In this document: positions 1-6,854 of the stretch, in pieces
Layout: each line of letters starts with the position of its first letter
Position numbering within the stretch: the stretch's first letter is position 1
Assembly (NCBI GenBank): GCA_963976435.1
Contig: CAXBKQ010000012.1
Location: 1-64,000 of the forward strand
DNA from: CAKZNE01 sp963976435
GTDB lineage: Bacteria; Bacteroidota; Bacteroidia; Flavobacteriales; Schleiferiaceae
Direction of reading: 5' to 3'
DNA length: 64,000 nucleotides
Program-made: the position numbers and the translations under genes
The notes under the pieces: generated by a model
Seen by the model: only the letters and a program-made list of their open reading frames with translations
Database searches by the model: none
Told to the model about the DNA's origin: nothing

Positions 1-72
1 TTGAACCGCCGTATACGAGACCCGTACGTACGGTGGTGTGAGAGGCGCACTCCGTGGAGCCGTCTACTCGAT
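1..72 (+). mobile_element. 3' end of a group II intron (domains V and VI)
   Basis: Only the tail of the ribozyme is in the window; its reverse transcriptase would lie upstream. Domain V is a hairpin: outer stem 5-13 with 29-37 (one G-U pair), two-base CG bulge at 27-28, inner stem 14-17 with 23-26, loop 18-22, and a CGC triad at 7-9 where the catalytic triad is expected. Domain VI pairs 40-42 with 67-69, 44-47 with 61-64 and 50-52 with 57-59. It leaves A66 bulged as branch-point candidate, 7 nt from an intron end in AT at 72. A CGC triad is known from class IIC introns, but the class cannot be fixed from 72 bases. The intron runs opposite to the adjacent genes. Confidence 0.85.
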
Positions 73-80
73 TAGGCACA
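72..80 (+). repeat. Outer core-site-like 9-mer TTAGGCACA at the intron junction
   Basis: TTAGGCACA lies directly after (or sharing one T with) the intron end. It is the exact reverse complement of TGTGCCTAA at 1934-1942 on the other side of the tcmP-DUF5131 module. Read on the coding (minus) strand it is GTGCCTAA just downstream of the DUF5131 stop. That resembles the RYYYAAC core that starts an integron attC site, with the rest displaced by the intron. The match is seen in the sequence; the integron reading is inference. Confidence 0.5.
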
Positions 81-90
81 GTTTTTTATT

Positions 91-816
91 TTACACACTT
101 AATTGGAGTTCTATTTCAGGCATTTGGTCATATGTTTTACCGTTTAAAGTCCTACCATTCTTTTTCTTGTTTTTACCACCCCAATGCTTAAAGAAAAACG
201 CAACTTCATTTTTTTCACATTGTTCTTGTATGTCGATTACCCAATCTGCTTTCATCGGCCTTGGATTGTGTCCACTTTCTCCGCCAACGATTACCCAATC
301 TATGTTATCAAGATTCATATCTGGAAGCGGTCCAATTAAGGGTTCTAGTGATAAAAACTTTGTTCTTGCGTTAGTTTCTCTCAATTGGTCAATTCTTTTA
401 GTTACTCGCTTATCTTCGACCGATACGCCCATCCAAATATTATGACTCCATTTGAGTTCTTTATCAAGTTCTAAAAGTCTATCGGCTCTTTTTGTGAGAA
501 CTTGAAAAACATGTTGAGGATTGTCTCGCATTACCTTGAAGACTTTTTGAATGAAATCTAGCGGAACATCTTCATGGAAAAGGTCGCTCATTGAATTGAC
601 GAATACGATTTTTGACTTCTTCCATGTGTATGGCACAGATAAAGCACTTTCATGTGTTCGCACTTGAAAATTGTCTTTATATTTCTCTACGCCCATTGCT
701 TGTAGTCTCATTGACATAATTTCTGCGTAACAGAATTTACATCCTTGAGATATTTTAGTACAACCCGTTGTGGGGTTCCATGTCATTTCTGTCCATTCTA
801 TACTTGATTGTGCCAT
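91..816 (-). CDS. DUF5131 (phage Gp37/Gp68-like) three-Cys-motif protein
   Basis: This is a DUF5131 / Gp37-Gp68 family protein of 241 residues, a full length for the family. The N-terminus carries the family's cysteine cluster, C19-x6-C26-x2-C29 followed by YAE, in the setting GCTKISQGCKFCYAE. The spacing resembles a radical SAM [4Fe-4S] motif but is not the canonical CX3CX2C, so catalysis is unproven. Members occur in phages and mobile elements and are typically paired with a TcmP protein, as here. The ATG follows the tcmP stop codon with no gap, so the two are surely co-translated. The substrate is unknown. Codon use is similar to the neighbours. Family assignment is firm, function is not. 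Confidence 0.85.
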   Translation of the reverse strand: MAQSSIEWTEMTWNPTTGCTKISQGCKFCYAEIMSMRLQAMGVEKYKDNFQVRTHESALSVPYTWKKSKIVFVNSMSDLFHEDVPLDFIQKVFKVMRDNPQHVFQVLTKRADRLLELDKELKWSHNIWMGVSVEDKRVTKRIDQLRETNARTKFLSLEPLIGPLPDMNLDNIDWVIVGGESGHNPRPMKADWVIDIQEQCEKNEVAFFFKHWGGKNKKKNGRTLNGKTYDQMPEIELQLSV

Positions 817-1911
817 TTATAGTATTTCTATTTGTTTTGGTGTACGACTTTTCTTCCAAACAGTTGAGCATTTAAATGAAGGATGAGATACCTTGATTAA
901 TTTTTCATCTTTCATTTTTTTAATCACAGGTATAACATGTCTAGCAATAAATCCATTATTTATTGCATATAAAAATACATCAATATCAGATTGCAGAGTT
1001 CCATCAAAAATATGAGACTTTAATCTGTCTTCAAATTTTGAAAGTTTAGTCTGTTTATTGTCTTCTTCAAAAAGTGAAGGCTGAATTTGTATGCTTTGGT
1101 CACCCTGTATATCAAAGTTGGCTTCCCCTGTAATGCCATCAAGATCCCAACAAATTTCAAGGAATTTTTCTAATCCTAATGGATGACCGCTCCCAAAAAT
1201 CAAACCGTATATATTAGTGCCTTTTCGGATCGAAAAAGGTGCTAACCCGTAAGAATGATTTTCTGGAATTAAATCAGAATACTTTACATGAACCAATCTG
1301 TGAATGTCATAAAATGGCGCATCCTGTATTTGTTGAGAATCCATTCCAATGATATCAATTACGTTGGGATCATTAGGGAATCTATTGAATGTTGATGATG
1401 AGATAAAAAACATCAAGTCAGTTACTGGAAGTTCGATAAGCGTTTTGAATCTTTCTTTATTTACGTATTTAATACCGAATTGATCTAAAAACATCAAGTT
1501 GGCGGCCTTCTTAGTCTTTGGCAGAAGTTTAGGAAACAAATCAACGAAATCTTCATTATAGAAGTGTATGTTGATGTTTTCTTTATCGTATTCTAAATCA
1601 TTGATATTTGCATCAAGTTGCTCAAGAAATTGTTTATTCTGATCATTGAAAAACAAATTAATTTGAACATCAGTCGACTTAACAAGGTCTTCATACTCCT
1701 TAAGGACTTCCAATGCAATTATTGGACTTCCCGCAGTGCCTTCTGAATCTCTACCCGTACCACAGAATAAGTCAAACAGGTTCACTACTTGAACGAAAGG
1801 CTTATGGGCAGCTATAAAAACGGGAAACCACTTCTTAAGATACGCTCGATAAAGCTCAAGCTTCACGTTTGTATCTTCGGTAAATGGACGATTAAAGAAT
1901 TCTTTACTCAT
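817..1911 (-). CDS. tcmP: Three-Cys-motif partner protein TcmP
   Basis: TcmP is defined by its pairing with the three-Cys-motif (DUF5131) protein, encoded immediately downstream. The 364-residue protein begins with the conserved FFNRPFTEDTNVKLELY region. It then has a methyltransferase-like SAM-binding loop, DLFCGTGR at 47-54, and a motif-IV-like DQFG at 143-146 preceded by a hydrophobic strand. The C-terminal part (about 285-364) looks like a winged-helix segment. The fold suggests nucleotide or nucleic-acid modification, but the reaction is not established. The gene is first in a two-gene operon behind a long conserved leader with an inverted repeat. That context suggests an acquired defence or modification module. 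Confidence 0.85.
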   Translation of the reverse strand: MSKEFFNRPFTEDTNVKLELYRAYLKKWFPVFIAAHKPFVQVVNLFDLFCGTGRDSEGTAGSPIIALEVLKEYEDLVKSTDVQINLFFNDQNKQFLEQLDANINDLEYDKENINIHFYNEDFVDLFPKLLPKTKKAANLMFLDQFGIKYVNKERFKTLIELPVTDLMFFISSSTFNRFPNDPNVIDIIGMDSQQIQDAPFYDIHRLVHVKYSDLIPENHSYGLAPFSIRKGTNIYGLIFGSGHPLGLEKFLEICWDLDGITGEANFDIQGDQSIQIQPSLFEEDNKQTKLSKFEDRLKSHIFDGTLQSDIDVFLYAINNGFIARHVIPVIKKMKDEKLIKVSHPSFKCSTVWKKSRTPKQIEIL

Positions 1912-1933
1912 ATTTTAAAATGTGCCTTTTAAT

Positions 1934-1942
1934 TGTGCCTAA
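1934..1942 (-). repeat. Inner core-site-like 9-mer (TTAGGCACA on coding strand)
   Basis: On the tcmP coding strand the sequence reads GTTAGGCACA, a perfect GTTRRRY integron core (GTTAGGC). It lies about 25 nt before the tcmP start codon, exactly where similarity to the second leader copy ends. It is the exact inverse of 72-80. In an integron cassette the first bases (TTRRRY) are complementary to the RYYYAAC after the gene, and that is the arrangement seen here. Confidence 0.5.
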
Positions 1943-1945
1943 CAT

Positions 1946-1976
1946 GCGTATATACACCACAGTGGTATATATATGC
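1946..1976. repeat. 15-bp inverted repeat in leader 1
   Basis: Arms 1946-1960 and 1962-1976 pair at 13 of 15 positions around A1961, with core CCAC-A-GTGG. The corresponding structure in the second leader copy is 22770-22777 with 22785-22792. It could be an operator or a folded recombination site; the sequence alone does not decide. Confidence 0.65.
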
Positions 1977-2376
1977 ACTTTGGGTTCACTACAAATCTAT
2001 TGAAAAAAGAAGGCGAAAATCACCTTGATTGATTTCGAGTCCAATAACATATAATTTTCTCAAATAATTTTTGTTCAAAATTGCGAGCTTATATATCTTT
2101 CAATCATTTACTGTAAGTGTCTGGTAACAAGGTAGAAAGAGGGTTTTTTTTGATTTTTCTTTATTCTTTGGGTACGTACGAACAATAGGGTGATTTAACC
2201 AAATATGTCCCTTCTCTTTATTGAGGTAGTTTAGAACAAATTAAAATCCTAAACAAATCAAAACGTAGATTTAAACGTATAAATAAGGTTTTTCTAAATC
2301 TTATCATTTAGCTCTAATAGCTCTAATGGGCTTTACTCATATTTCAATAAAATAATACCAACTGTTTCCTATATCA

Positions 2377-2400
2377 AGACCAATTTAAGGTCTGGTTTTT
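2377..2400 (+). terminator. Rho-independent terminator-like hairpin (first of tandem)
   Basis: AGACC at 2377-2381 pairs with GGTCT at 2389-2393 across a 7-nt loop and is followed by GG and five T. The polarity is plus strand, yet no plus-strand gene precedes it in this window. Confidence 0.5.
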
Positions 2401-2402
2401 CT

Positions 2403-2427
2403 AGTCGGTTTGGGACCGACTTTTTTT
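2403..2427 (+). terminator. Strong Rho-independent terminator (second of tandem)
   Basis: AGTCGGT at 2403-2409 pairs perfectly with ACCGACT at 2415-2421 across a 5-nt loop, followed by seven T. It is plus-strand only, because the opposite strand lacks a T tract. It does not serve the minus-strand gene at 2456-3001. It looks like the orphaned end of a transcription unit interrupted by the island to its left. Confidence 0.8.
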
Positions 2428-2455
2428 AAAATCAATATTGAAACCACTGTCAAGC

Positions 2456-3001
2456 TCAATTTCTTTGAATAAAACTGTTCTTGTCTTTGATGGGCTTAGC
2501 TGTCCAGTTCTTTTTTACATATTTATTTAAGGGCCAGGGGAGGCTGTCTAGCGCAATTGCTTTTCTTGGATTTTCTGCTAGATAAATAATCATTTCACTA
2601 TCCTCATCTTCCAGTCTTCTTAGGCCTGTAGATTTAAAAGAAAATTCATGTCTTTTTTCCTCTTCGTCAAAAAATTCGAAATTATATTTATATCTCTCCT
2701 GAGATTCGTTGTCTACACTGGAAACCCGGATTTTTTGAATGAGGCGAGCTTCAGAAATTTGTCCTTTTTTAAGGATTTTAATTGTCCTATGTTTTTGAAA
2801 GGCATTGATTATCACCATTATTAAAAAGCCAAAAAGTAGGAAAAGCGGATAGGGATTATCCCAATAGCTATCATGTTGATCGGAATCAGAATAAAGGTAA
2901 AATGAAATTAAAAATAGCAATGGTACCAAGAGGAAGGACCAGCCTCCTAGGTATATGAAAATTAGGTGATGTGTTTTTAATCGGCGATGACGACTTTGCA
3001 A
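2456..3001 (-). CDS. Two-helix membrane protein, DUF3592-like
   Basis: This 181-residue protein has two hydrophobic segments (about 15-37 and 50-68). A soluble C-terminal part begins with a GQISEARLIQKIRV-like strand and continues with a YKYNFEFFDEEEK segment. This layout (two membrane helices flanking or preceding a small beta domain asking for a G-x-A-x-V/I pattern) resembles DUF3592 proteins, whose function is unknown. It is encoded just downstream of the S41 peptidase gene on the same strand, about 30 nt apart, so the two may be co-transcribed. The assignment rests on overall layout only. Confidence 0.55.
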   Translation of the reverse strand: MQSRHRRLKTHHLIFIYLGGWSFLLVPLLFLISFYLYSDSDQHDSYWDNPYPLFLLFGFLIMVIINAFQKHRTIKILKKGQISEARLIQKIRVSSVDNESQERYKYNFEFFDEEEKRHEFSFKSTGLRRLEDEDSEMIIYLAENPRKAIALDSLPWPLNKYVKKNWTAKPIKDKNSFIQRN

Positions 3002-3031
3002 TGGCTTGCTTTTTGGGTTTAAAACCGAAAA

Positions 3032-4402
3032 TTAAGGATTTAAAATCAGGCTTTTTACTTTTTCCATAGCTAGATCCTTTTCTTCAACCAAATCTTCGAA
3101 ACTATAGCTAATGGTATAGTCTGGAATAATGCCTCGGTCTTTTGTGCTTTGAATGTTGGAAGCCGGAAATAGGGTGGCATACCTAGGGATTCCTATTTTT
3201 AGTTTGGAATTTTCTAAGACAATATATTCCTTGGACCCAGCAACGAAACCCTCATATCTACCGGCAGCTTCTTCCCCAATTATTTTAGCTCCTGCATACT
3301 CTCTCAGGTATCTTGCTAAGCTCGCTCCTGCAGAAAAGGTTTGTCCGTCTACAAGAACAAAAATCTTCCCGCTAAAGGCGAATTCAGATTTTTCGGGTAG
3401 TTCAAATTCTTTTGTTTTTCCCTTCCAGGAAAGGCTGGATCTATAAACTATAGAGCTATCGGTTTTGAGGATAAAGGGTAAAATATCTTCAGACATTTCA
3501 ATTCTACCGCCATTATTTCCTCTTAGATCAATAATTAGATTTTTGCAGTTTTTCTGTGCTAATTCCTCAAAAATTTCTTTGTAAAACTTTTTAGACTTTA
3601 CTTTTTCCTTTTTCAGCAGACCTCTATTAAAGGTTTTTAGTTTTAAAAGGGCCGTATTCTCTTCTATAGTAAAATAATAAACCGAGTTGCCTAGTTCCTT
3701 AGGTGGGTCATTATTTATTCCATATTGAATTTTATAATTTTTGACCATTTCAGATTTTTTAAGAGCCTTGAGTTTGGTTTTTGCTCTATTTCCATCCGAA
3801 GGAATAAAATATTCTATATCAAAAACTTTACTTTGATCGATATACAAATAGTACATCCATGCGAAGCCCGCATTTAGCTGATGATTTATACTGGTTTTTA
3901 TATTTCCATCTCTACACAAATAGGATTCAAACTCCTTTAAAATATCTTTGCTGCTCTGGCCATTGATAGACAAAATTTGATCGCCGTCATTTAACTCTTG
4001 CTCTTCGCTATAGACCTTCCAAATAAAAATTTCATTATCAATTATTTTTAGCAAAAAGGGGAGGTATAGATATCGATCTTGGTTAAATCCACTGTGTACA
4101 GTATCCTTCCAATTTCCCACGCTCATATGGCCTTCCTTTGCCTGAGCTGCAATTCTGGCCATTATTTGAAAATGTTCTAGGGCCGTATAATCACCATTTA
4201 CTTCAGATCTAATTTTCTGAACTATAGAATCGAAATGAGGATTGAATTGATCTAAAGCTGGATTGTATTGTTGGATTTGGCTCGATAAAAAATCAAGGTC
4301 TTCAATAACTTGCTGACTACTGTAGGTTTGCGCGCTGCTTAGGTTAATAATTATGCTGAAAAAAAGAGAAAACAAGGTTCTACTGAACATCACTTTAGGC
4401 AT
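3032..4402 (-). CDS. Secreted S41 family peptidase
   Basis: This is a C-terminal-processing-like serine peptidase of 456 residues. A signal peptide (about 1-25, ending SSAQ) sends it to the periplasm or envelope. The middle region (about 80-170) includes a PDZ-like stretch with LNDGDQILSINGQ. The S41 core starts with NLIIDLRGNNGG and continues through FVLVDGQTFSAGAS, where Ser357 is the likely nucleophile of the Ser-Lys dyad, and GEEAAG. Many Bacteroidota lineages carry several such peptidases of unknown substrate. A second, tricorn-like S41 enzyme is at 50656-53877. The family call is firm, the substrate unknown. Confidence 0.88.
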   Translation of the reverse strand: MPKVMFSRTLFSLFFSIIINLSSAQTYSSQQVIEDLDFLSSQIQQYNPALDQFNPHFDSIVQKIRSEVNGDYTALEHFQIMARIAAQAKEGHMSVGNWKDTVHSGFNQDRYLYLPFLLKIIDNEIFIWKVYSEEQELNDGDQILSINGQSSKDILKEFESYLCRDGNIKTSINHQLNAGFAWMYYLYIDQSKVFDIEYFIPSDGNRAKTKLKALKKSEMVKNYKIQYGINNDPPKELGNSVYYFTIEENTALLKLKTFNRGLLKKEKVKSKKFYKEIFEELAQKNCKNLIIDLRGNNGGRIEMSEDILPFILKTDSSIVYRSSLSWKGKTKEFELPEKSEFAFSGKIFVLVDGQTFSAGASLARYLREYAGAKIIGEEAAGRYEGFVAGSKEYIVLENSKLKIGIPRYATLFPASNIQSTKDRGIIPDYTISYSFEDLVEEKDLAMEKVKSLILNP

Positions 4403-4531
4403 TTTGTCAAATTAAATTATTCATTTAAGCGTAGGAGCTAATGGGCGAAAATTAGCATTTAATTTTACTTAGCAACACAAATTTTGATTTAAGTTCAAAA
4501 ATGCCCTTTTATCGACATTGATTTCAAAAAA

Positions 4532-6268
4532 CTAGATTCTACTTTGATAGGTAAACAGTTGGTGATATCTACCTTTTGAAGCGATGAGTTCGTCATGAGT
4601 TCCCCTTTCGGCAATTTCACCTTCTTCAATCACCAATATTTGATCGGCTTGTCTAATGGTACTGAGTCTGTGGGCAATCACAAATGTGGTTCTGTTTTTC
4701 ATTAGCATATCCAAACTTTTCTGAATAAAAGCCTCACTTTCAGTATCTAAATTGGAAGTTGCTTCATCCAGGAGGATAATTTTAGGATTGGCTAATAAGG
4801 CACGAGCGATGGACACTCTCTGTCTTTGTCCACCCGATAATTTAACCCCCCTTTCGCCGATAATAGTGTCTAATCCATCTTCAAACTTATCTGCGAATTC
4901 ATCCACATAAGCACCTTTAACAGCAGCCATTAGTTCTTCCTCGCTAGACATGGGCCTTGGGAATAAAATATTCTCTCTGATACTGCCTTCAAAAAGGAAA
5001 TCATCTTGCAGAACTACGGCTAAATTTTTACGGTAGCTGGATAGATTTACCTGGGTAATATCCTTACCATCAATGGTTATCAGTCCTGATTTTGGATTTA
5101 AAAAAGTGGCTGCTAATCCGGCAATTGTACTTTTCCCACTTCCTGAAGAACCTACAAGAGCAGTTACTGAACCTGCTGGAGCCTCAAAGTCAATATTTTT
5201 TAATACCTCATTATTTTCTTCGTAGCTAAAAGAAACATCATTGAATTTTATGTTGCCTTTTAGTTCTTGGAGATTTATAGGTCTGTCTTCAGAAATATCT
5301 TCTGGCTCCATATTCATTATTTCCTGGGTTCTATCCAAACCCGCTAGAGCCTCAGTTAGCTGACTTCCAATATTGCTCATTTGAACAATTGGGGCTACCA
5401 TAAAACTTAGGTAAAGGGTGAAGGCTAAAAAATCACCTTGTGTCATAGTTTCATTTACCATATAATATCCACCAATAGCCATTATTCCTGCGGAGGAGAT
5501 TCCTAGTAAAAGGGTGGAGGAGCTTGTAATTAATGCGGTGGAGGTAAGGCTCTTTTTTACATTTTTAAATAATTTTTCCGCCCCTTCTTCAAAGATTTTA
5601 TTCTCTTGTTCTTCAGAATTAAAACCTTTTATTACTCTAACGCCATTTAAGGTTTCGGTAAGGCGGCCTGTTACTTCGGCGTTTATTTTTCCTCTTACCC
5701 TAAAAATGGGTCGGATATATCCAAATGCCTTTAATGCGATTACAGCGAATACCGCTACGGGTACGAGTACAAATAAGGTCATCCAGGCATTTATTTTTAT
5801 CAGGAGGAAGAGAGATGCCAATGCTGTTATGGTTCCTCCAAAAAGTTGAACAAGACCTGTGCCTATGAGGTTTCTTACACCTTCTACATCGGTCATAATT
5901 CTAGATACTAGAGCTCCAGATTTGGTATTGTCGAAAAAGCTAATGGGTAGGGAAAGCACCTTTTTTTGTACCTGTACTCTTAATTGAGATATTAAGTATT
6001 GGGCCTCAACGCTTAGTAGACGGGTGAGAAGGAAGGAGCCGATAGACTGAACCACAATGGCAGATATGACGACTATTACTATAGTTTGTAATAATCCTAA
6101 ATCTTGATTAGGAACAACTTCATCTAATAAAGTTTTACTGGTATAGGGTATGATTAAACTTGCTGCTCTGCTTAGAATTATCAATAATAAGCCTAAGAAA
6201 AGCATACGCCTTCTTGGCCACATTATATTTTTAAAGGCCCATTTTAGGCTTACATTTTTTTCTGACAT
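4532..6268 (-). CDS. ABC transporter, fused permease and ATPase (MsbA/multidrug type)
   Basis: This is a half-size ABC exporter of 578 residues that would act as a dimer in the inner membrane. Residues about 20-310 form the six-helix transmembrane domain. The nucleotide-binding domain follows, with Walker A GSSGSGKST (373-381), signature LSGGQ (477-481), Walker B IILLDEA (497-503) and the H-loop in VIAHRLST. Related proteins export lipids, drugs or peptides. Substrate cannot be read from sequence, and lipid A export (msbA) is possible but unproven. It appears to be a single-gene unit with its own intergenic regions on both sides. Confidence 0.9.
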   Translation of the reverse strand: MSEKNVSLKWAFKNIMWPRRRMLFLGLLLIILSRAASLIIPYTSKTLLDEVVPNQDLGLLQTIVIVVISAIVVQSIGSFLLTRLLSVEAQYLISQLRVQVQKKVLSLPISFFDNTKSGALVSRIMTDVEGVRNLIGTGLVQLFGGTITALASLFLLIKINAWMTLFVLVPVAVFAVIALKAFGYIRPIFRVRGKINAEVTGRLTETLNGVRVIKGFNSEEQENKIFEEGAEKLFKNVKKSLTSTALITSSSTLLLGISSAGIMAIGGYYMVNETMTQGDFLAFTLYLSFMVAPIVQMSNIGSQLTEALAGLDRTQEIMNMEPEDISEDRPINLQELKGNIKFNDVSFSYEENNEVLKNIDFEAPAGSVTALVGSSGSGKSTIAGLAATFLNPKSGLITIDGKDITQVNLSSYRKNLAVVLQDDFLFEGSIRENILFPRPMSSEEELMAAVKGAYVDEFADKFEDGLDTIIGERGVKLSGGQRQRVSIARALLANPKIILLDEATSNLDTESEAFIQKSLDMLMKNRTTFVIAHRLSTIRQADQILVIEEGEIAERGTHDELIASKGRYHQLFTYQSRI

Positions 6269-6441
6269 TCCATGGCTTGAACTATAATCGCTCCATTATT
6301 AAAATTATGTCATTAAGTCAGAACCCAGAAAGCATCCCATCTCTTATTCCCTCCCTAAACCCACTTCGAATGCTTTTAGGATAGTGAATGAATTATAAGT
6401 CAATACACAAGCAAAATGCATTTAACGACTGATATTTCACA

Positions 6442-6454
6442 CAAATTTAATTTG
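6442..6454. promoter_or_regulatory. 13-bp palindrome, candidate HipB operator
   Basis: CAAATT-T-AATTTG is a perfect palindrome about 47 nt upstream of the hipB-like start, directly abutting the TATATTTG promoter element. HipB antitoxins usually repress their own operon from palindromic sites overlapping the promoter. The role here is inferred from position. Confidence 0.45.
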
Positions 6455-6462
6455 TATATTTG
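6455..6462 (+). promoter_or_regulatory. Bacteroidota -7 promoter element TATATTTG
   Basis: This matches TAnnTTTG, the -7 box of Bacteroidota primary sigma promoters. It would start transcription near 6469, giving a leader of about 32 nt before the hipB-like ATG. No good TTG was seen at the -33 position. Confidence 0.45.
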
Positions 6463-6500
6463 TATGAATTAAAGCGCATTAATAGTAATATTAAATACTA

Positions 6501-6854
6501 ATGAGTGATAAATCATACCATAAAATAGCTTTTTTATCAGATAAGGCACTTTTAAGCAAGATTGGGGAATTTGTAAAGCACCATCGGTTGCAACAGAATA
6601 GATCTCAATCTGATGTAGCTAAATCAGCATCTCTAAGCAGATCTACATTGAGTCTGTTAGAAAGAGGTGAAAAGATAAATCTCAGTAGTTTATTACAGGT
6701 TCTCAGGGTATTGGATTTACTACATATCATGGAAATTTTTGAGATAGAGGAAGAAATCAGTCCGATTGAATATGCCAAGATTCAGAAAAAGAAAAGGCAA
6801 CGCTCTCGCCATTCTGGGAATGAGGATGATACTAAGGAGGATTTGGGATGGTAG
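6501..6854 (+). CDS. HipB-like XRE family antitoxin/regulator
   Basis: This 117-residue protein has a helix-turn-helix domain at about 20-75 (QSDVAKSASLSRSTLSLLERGEK, quoted here only in part: LSRSTLSLLERG). An acidic linker and a basic tail, KKKRQRSRH, follow. It is encoded just before and overlapping a HipA-type kinase gene by 7 nt (ATGGTAG), the usual antitoxin-first order. It should bind and neutralise the kinase and repress the operon, probably via the palindrome 5' of the promoter. Assignment rests on the domain and the partner gene. Confidence 0.85.
   Translation: MSDKSYHKIAFLSDKALLSKIGEFVKHHRLQQNRSQSDVAKSASLSRSTLSLLERGEKINLSSLLQVLRVLDLLHIMEIFEIEEEISPIEYAKIQKKKRQRSRHSGNEDDTKEDLGW

Larger units (their letters stand above)
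1912..2287 (-). repeat. Conserved cassette leader, copy 1 (upstream of tcmP)
   Basis: Read on the minus strand, this non-coding stretch matches 22463-22817 in front of the chimeric gene. The order of the shared blocks is conserved. There is a 21-nt identity (2264-2284 with 22463-22483), then TTGTTCTAAACTACC (about 2225-2239). A moderately similar middle follows, then a 27-nt identity (1984-2010 with 22732-22758) and the inverted repeat at 1946-1976. Similarity ends at ATGTT, 5' of the gene-specific sequence. It probably holds the promoter of tcmP. No ORF of note lies within it. Confidence 0.7.

Noticed and set aside
1..2430. Insertion sequence with terminal inverted repeats
   Set aside because: The 9-mers 72-80 and 1934-1942 are inverted, but there is no transposase between them and no target-site duplication can be seen.
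5514..5849. Plus-strand ORF of 111 codons
   Set aside because: It lies wholly inside the ABC exporter gene on the other strand and has no recognisable domain; a shadow frame.
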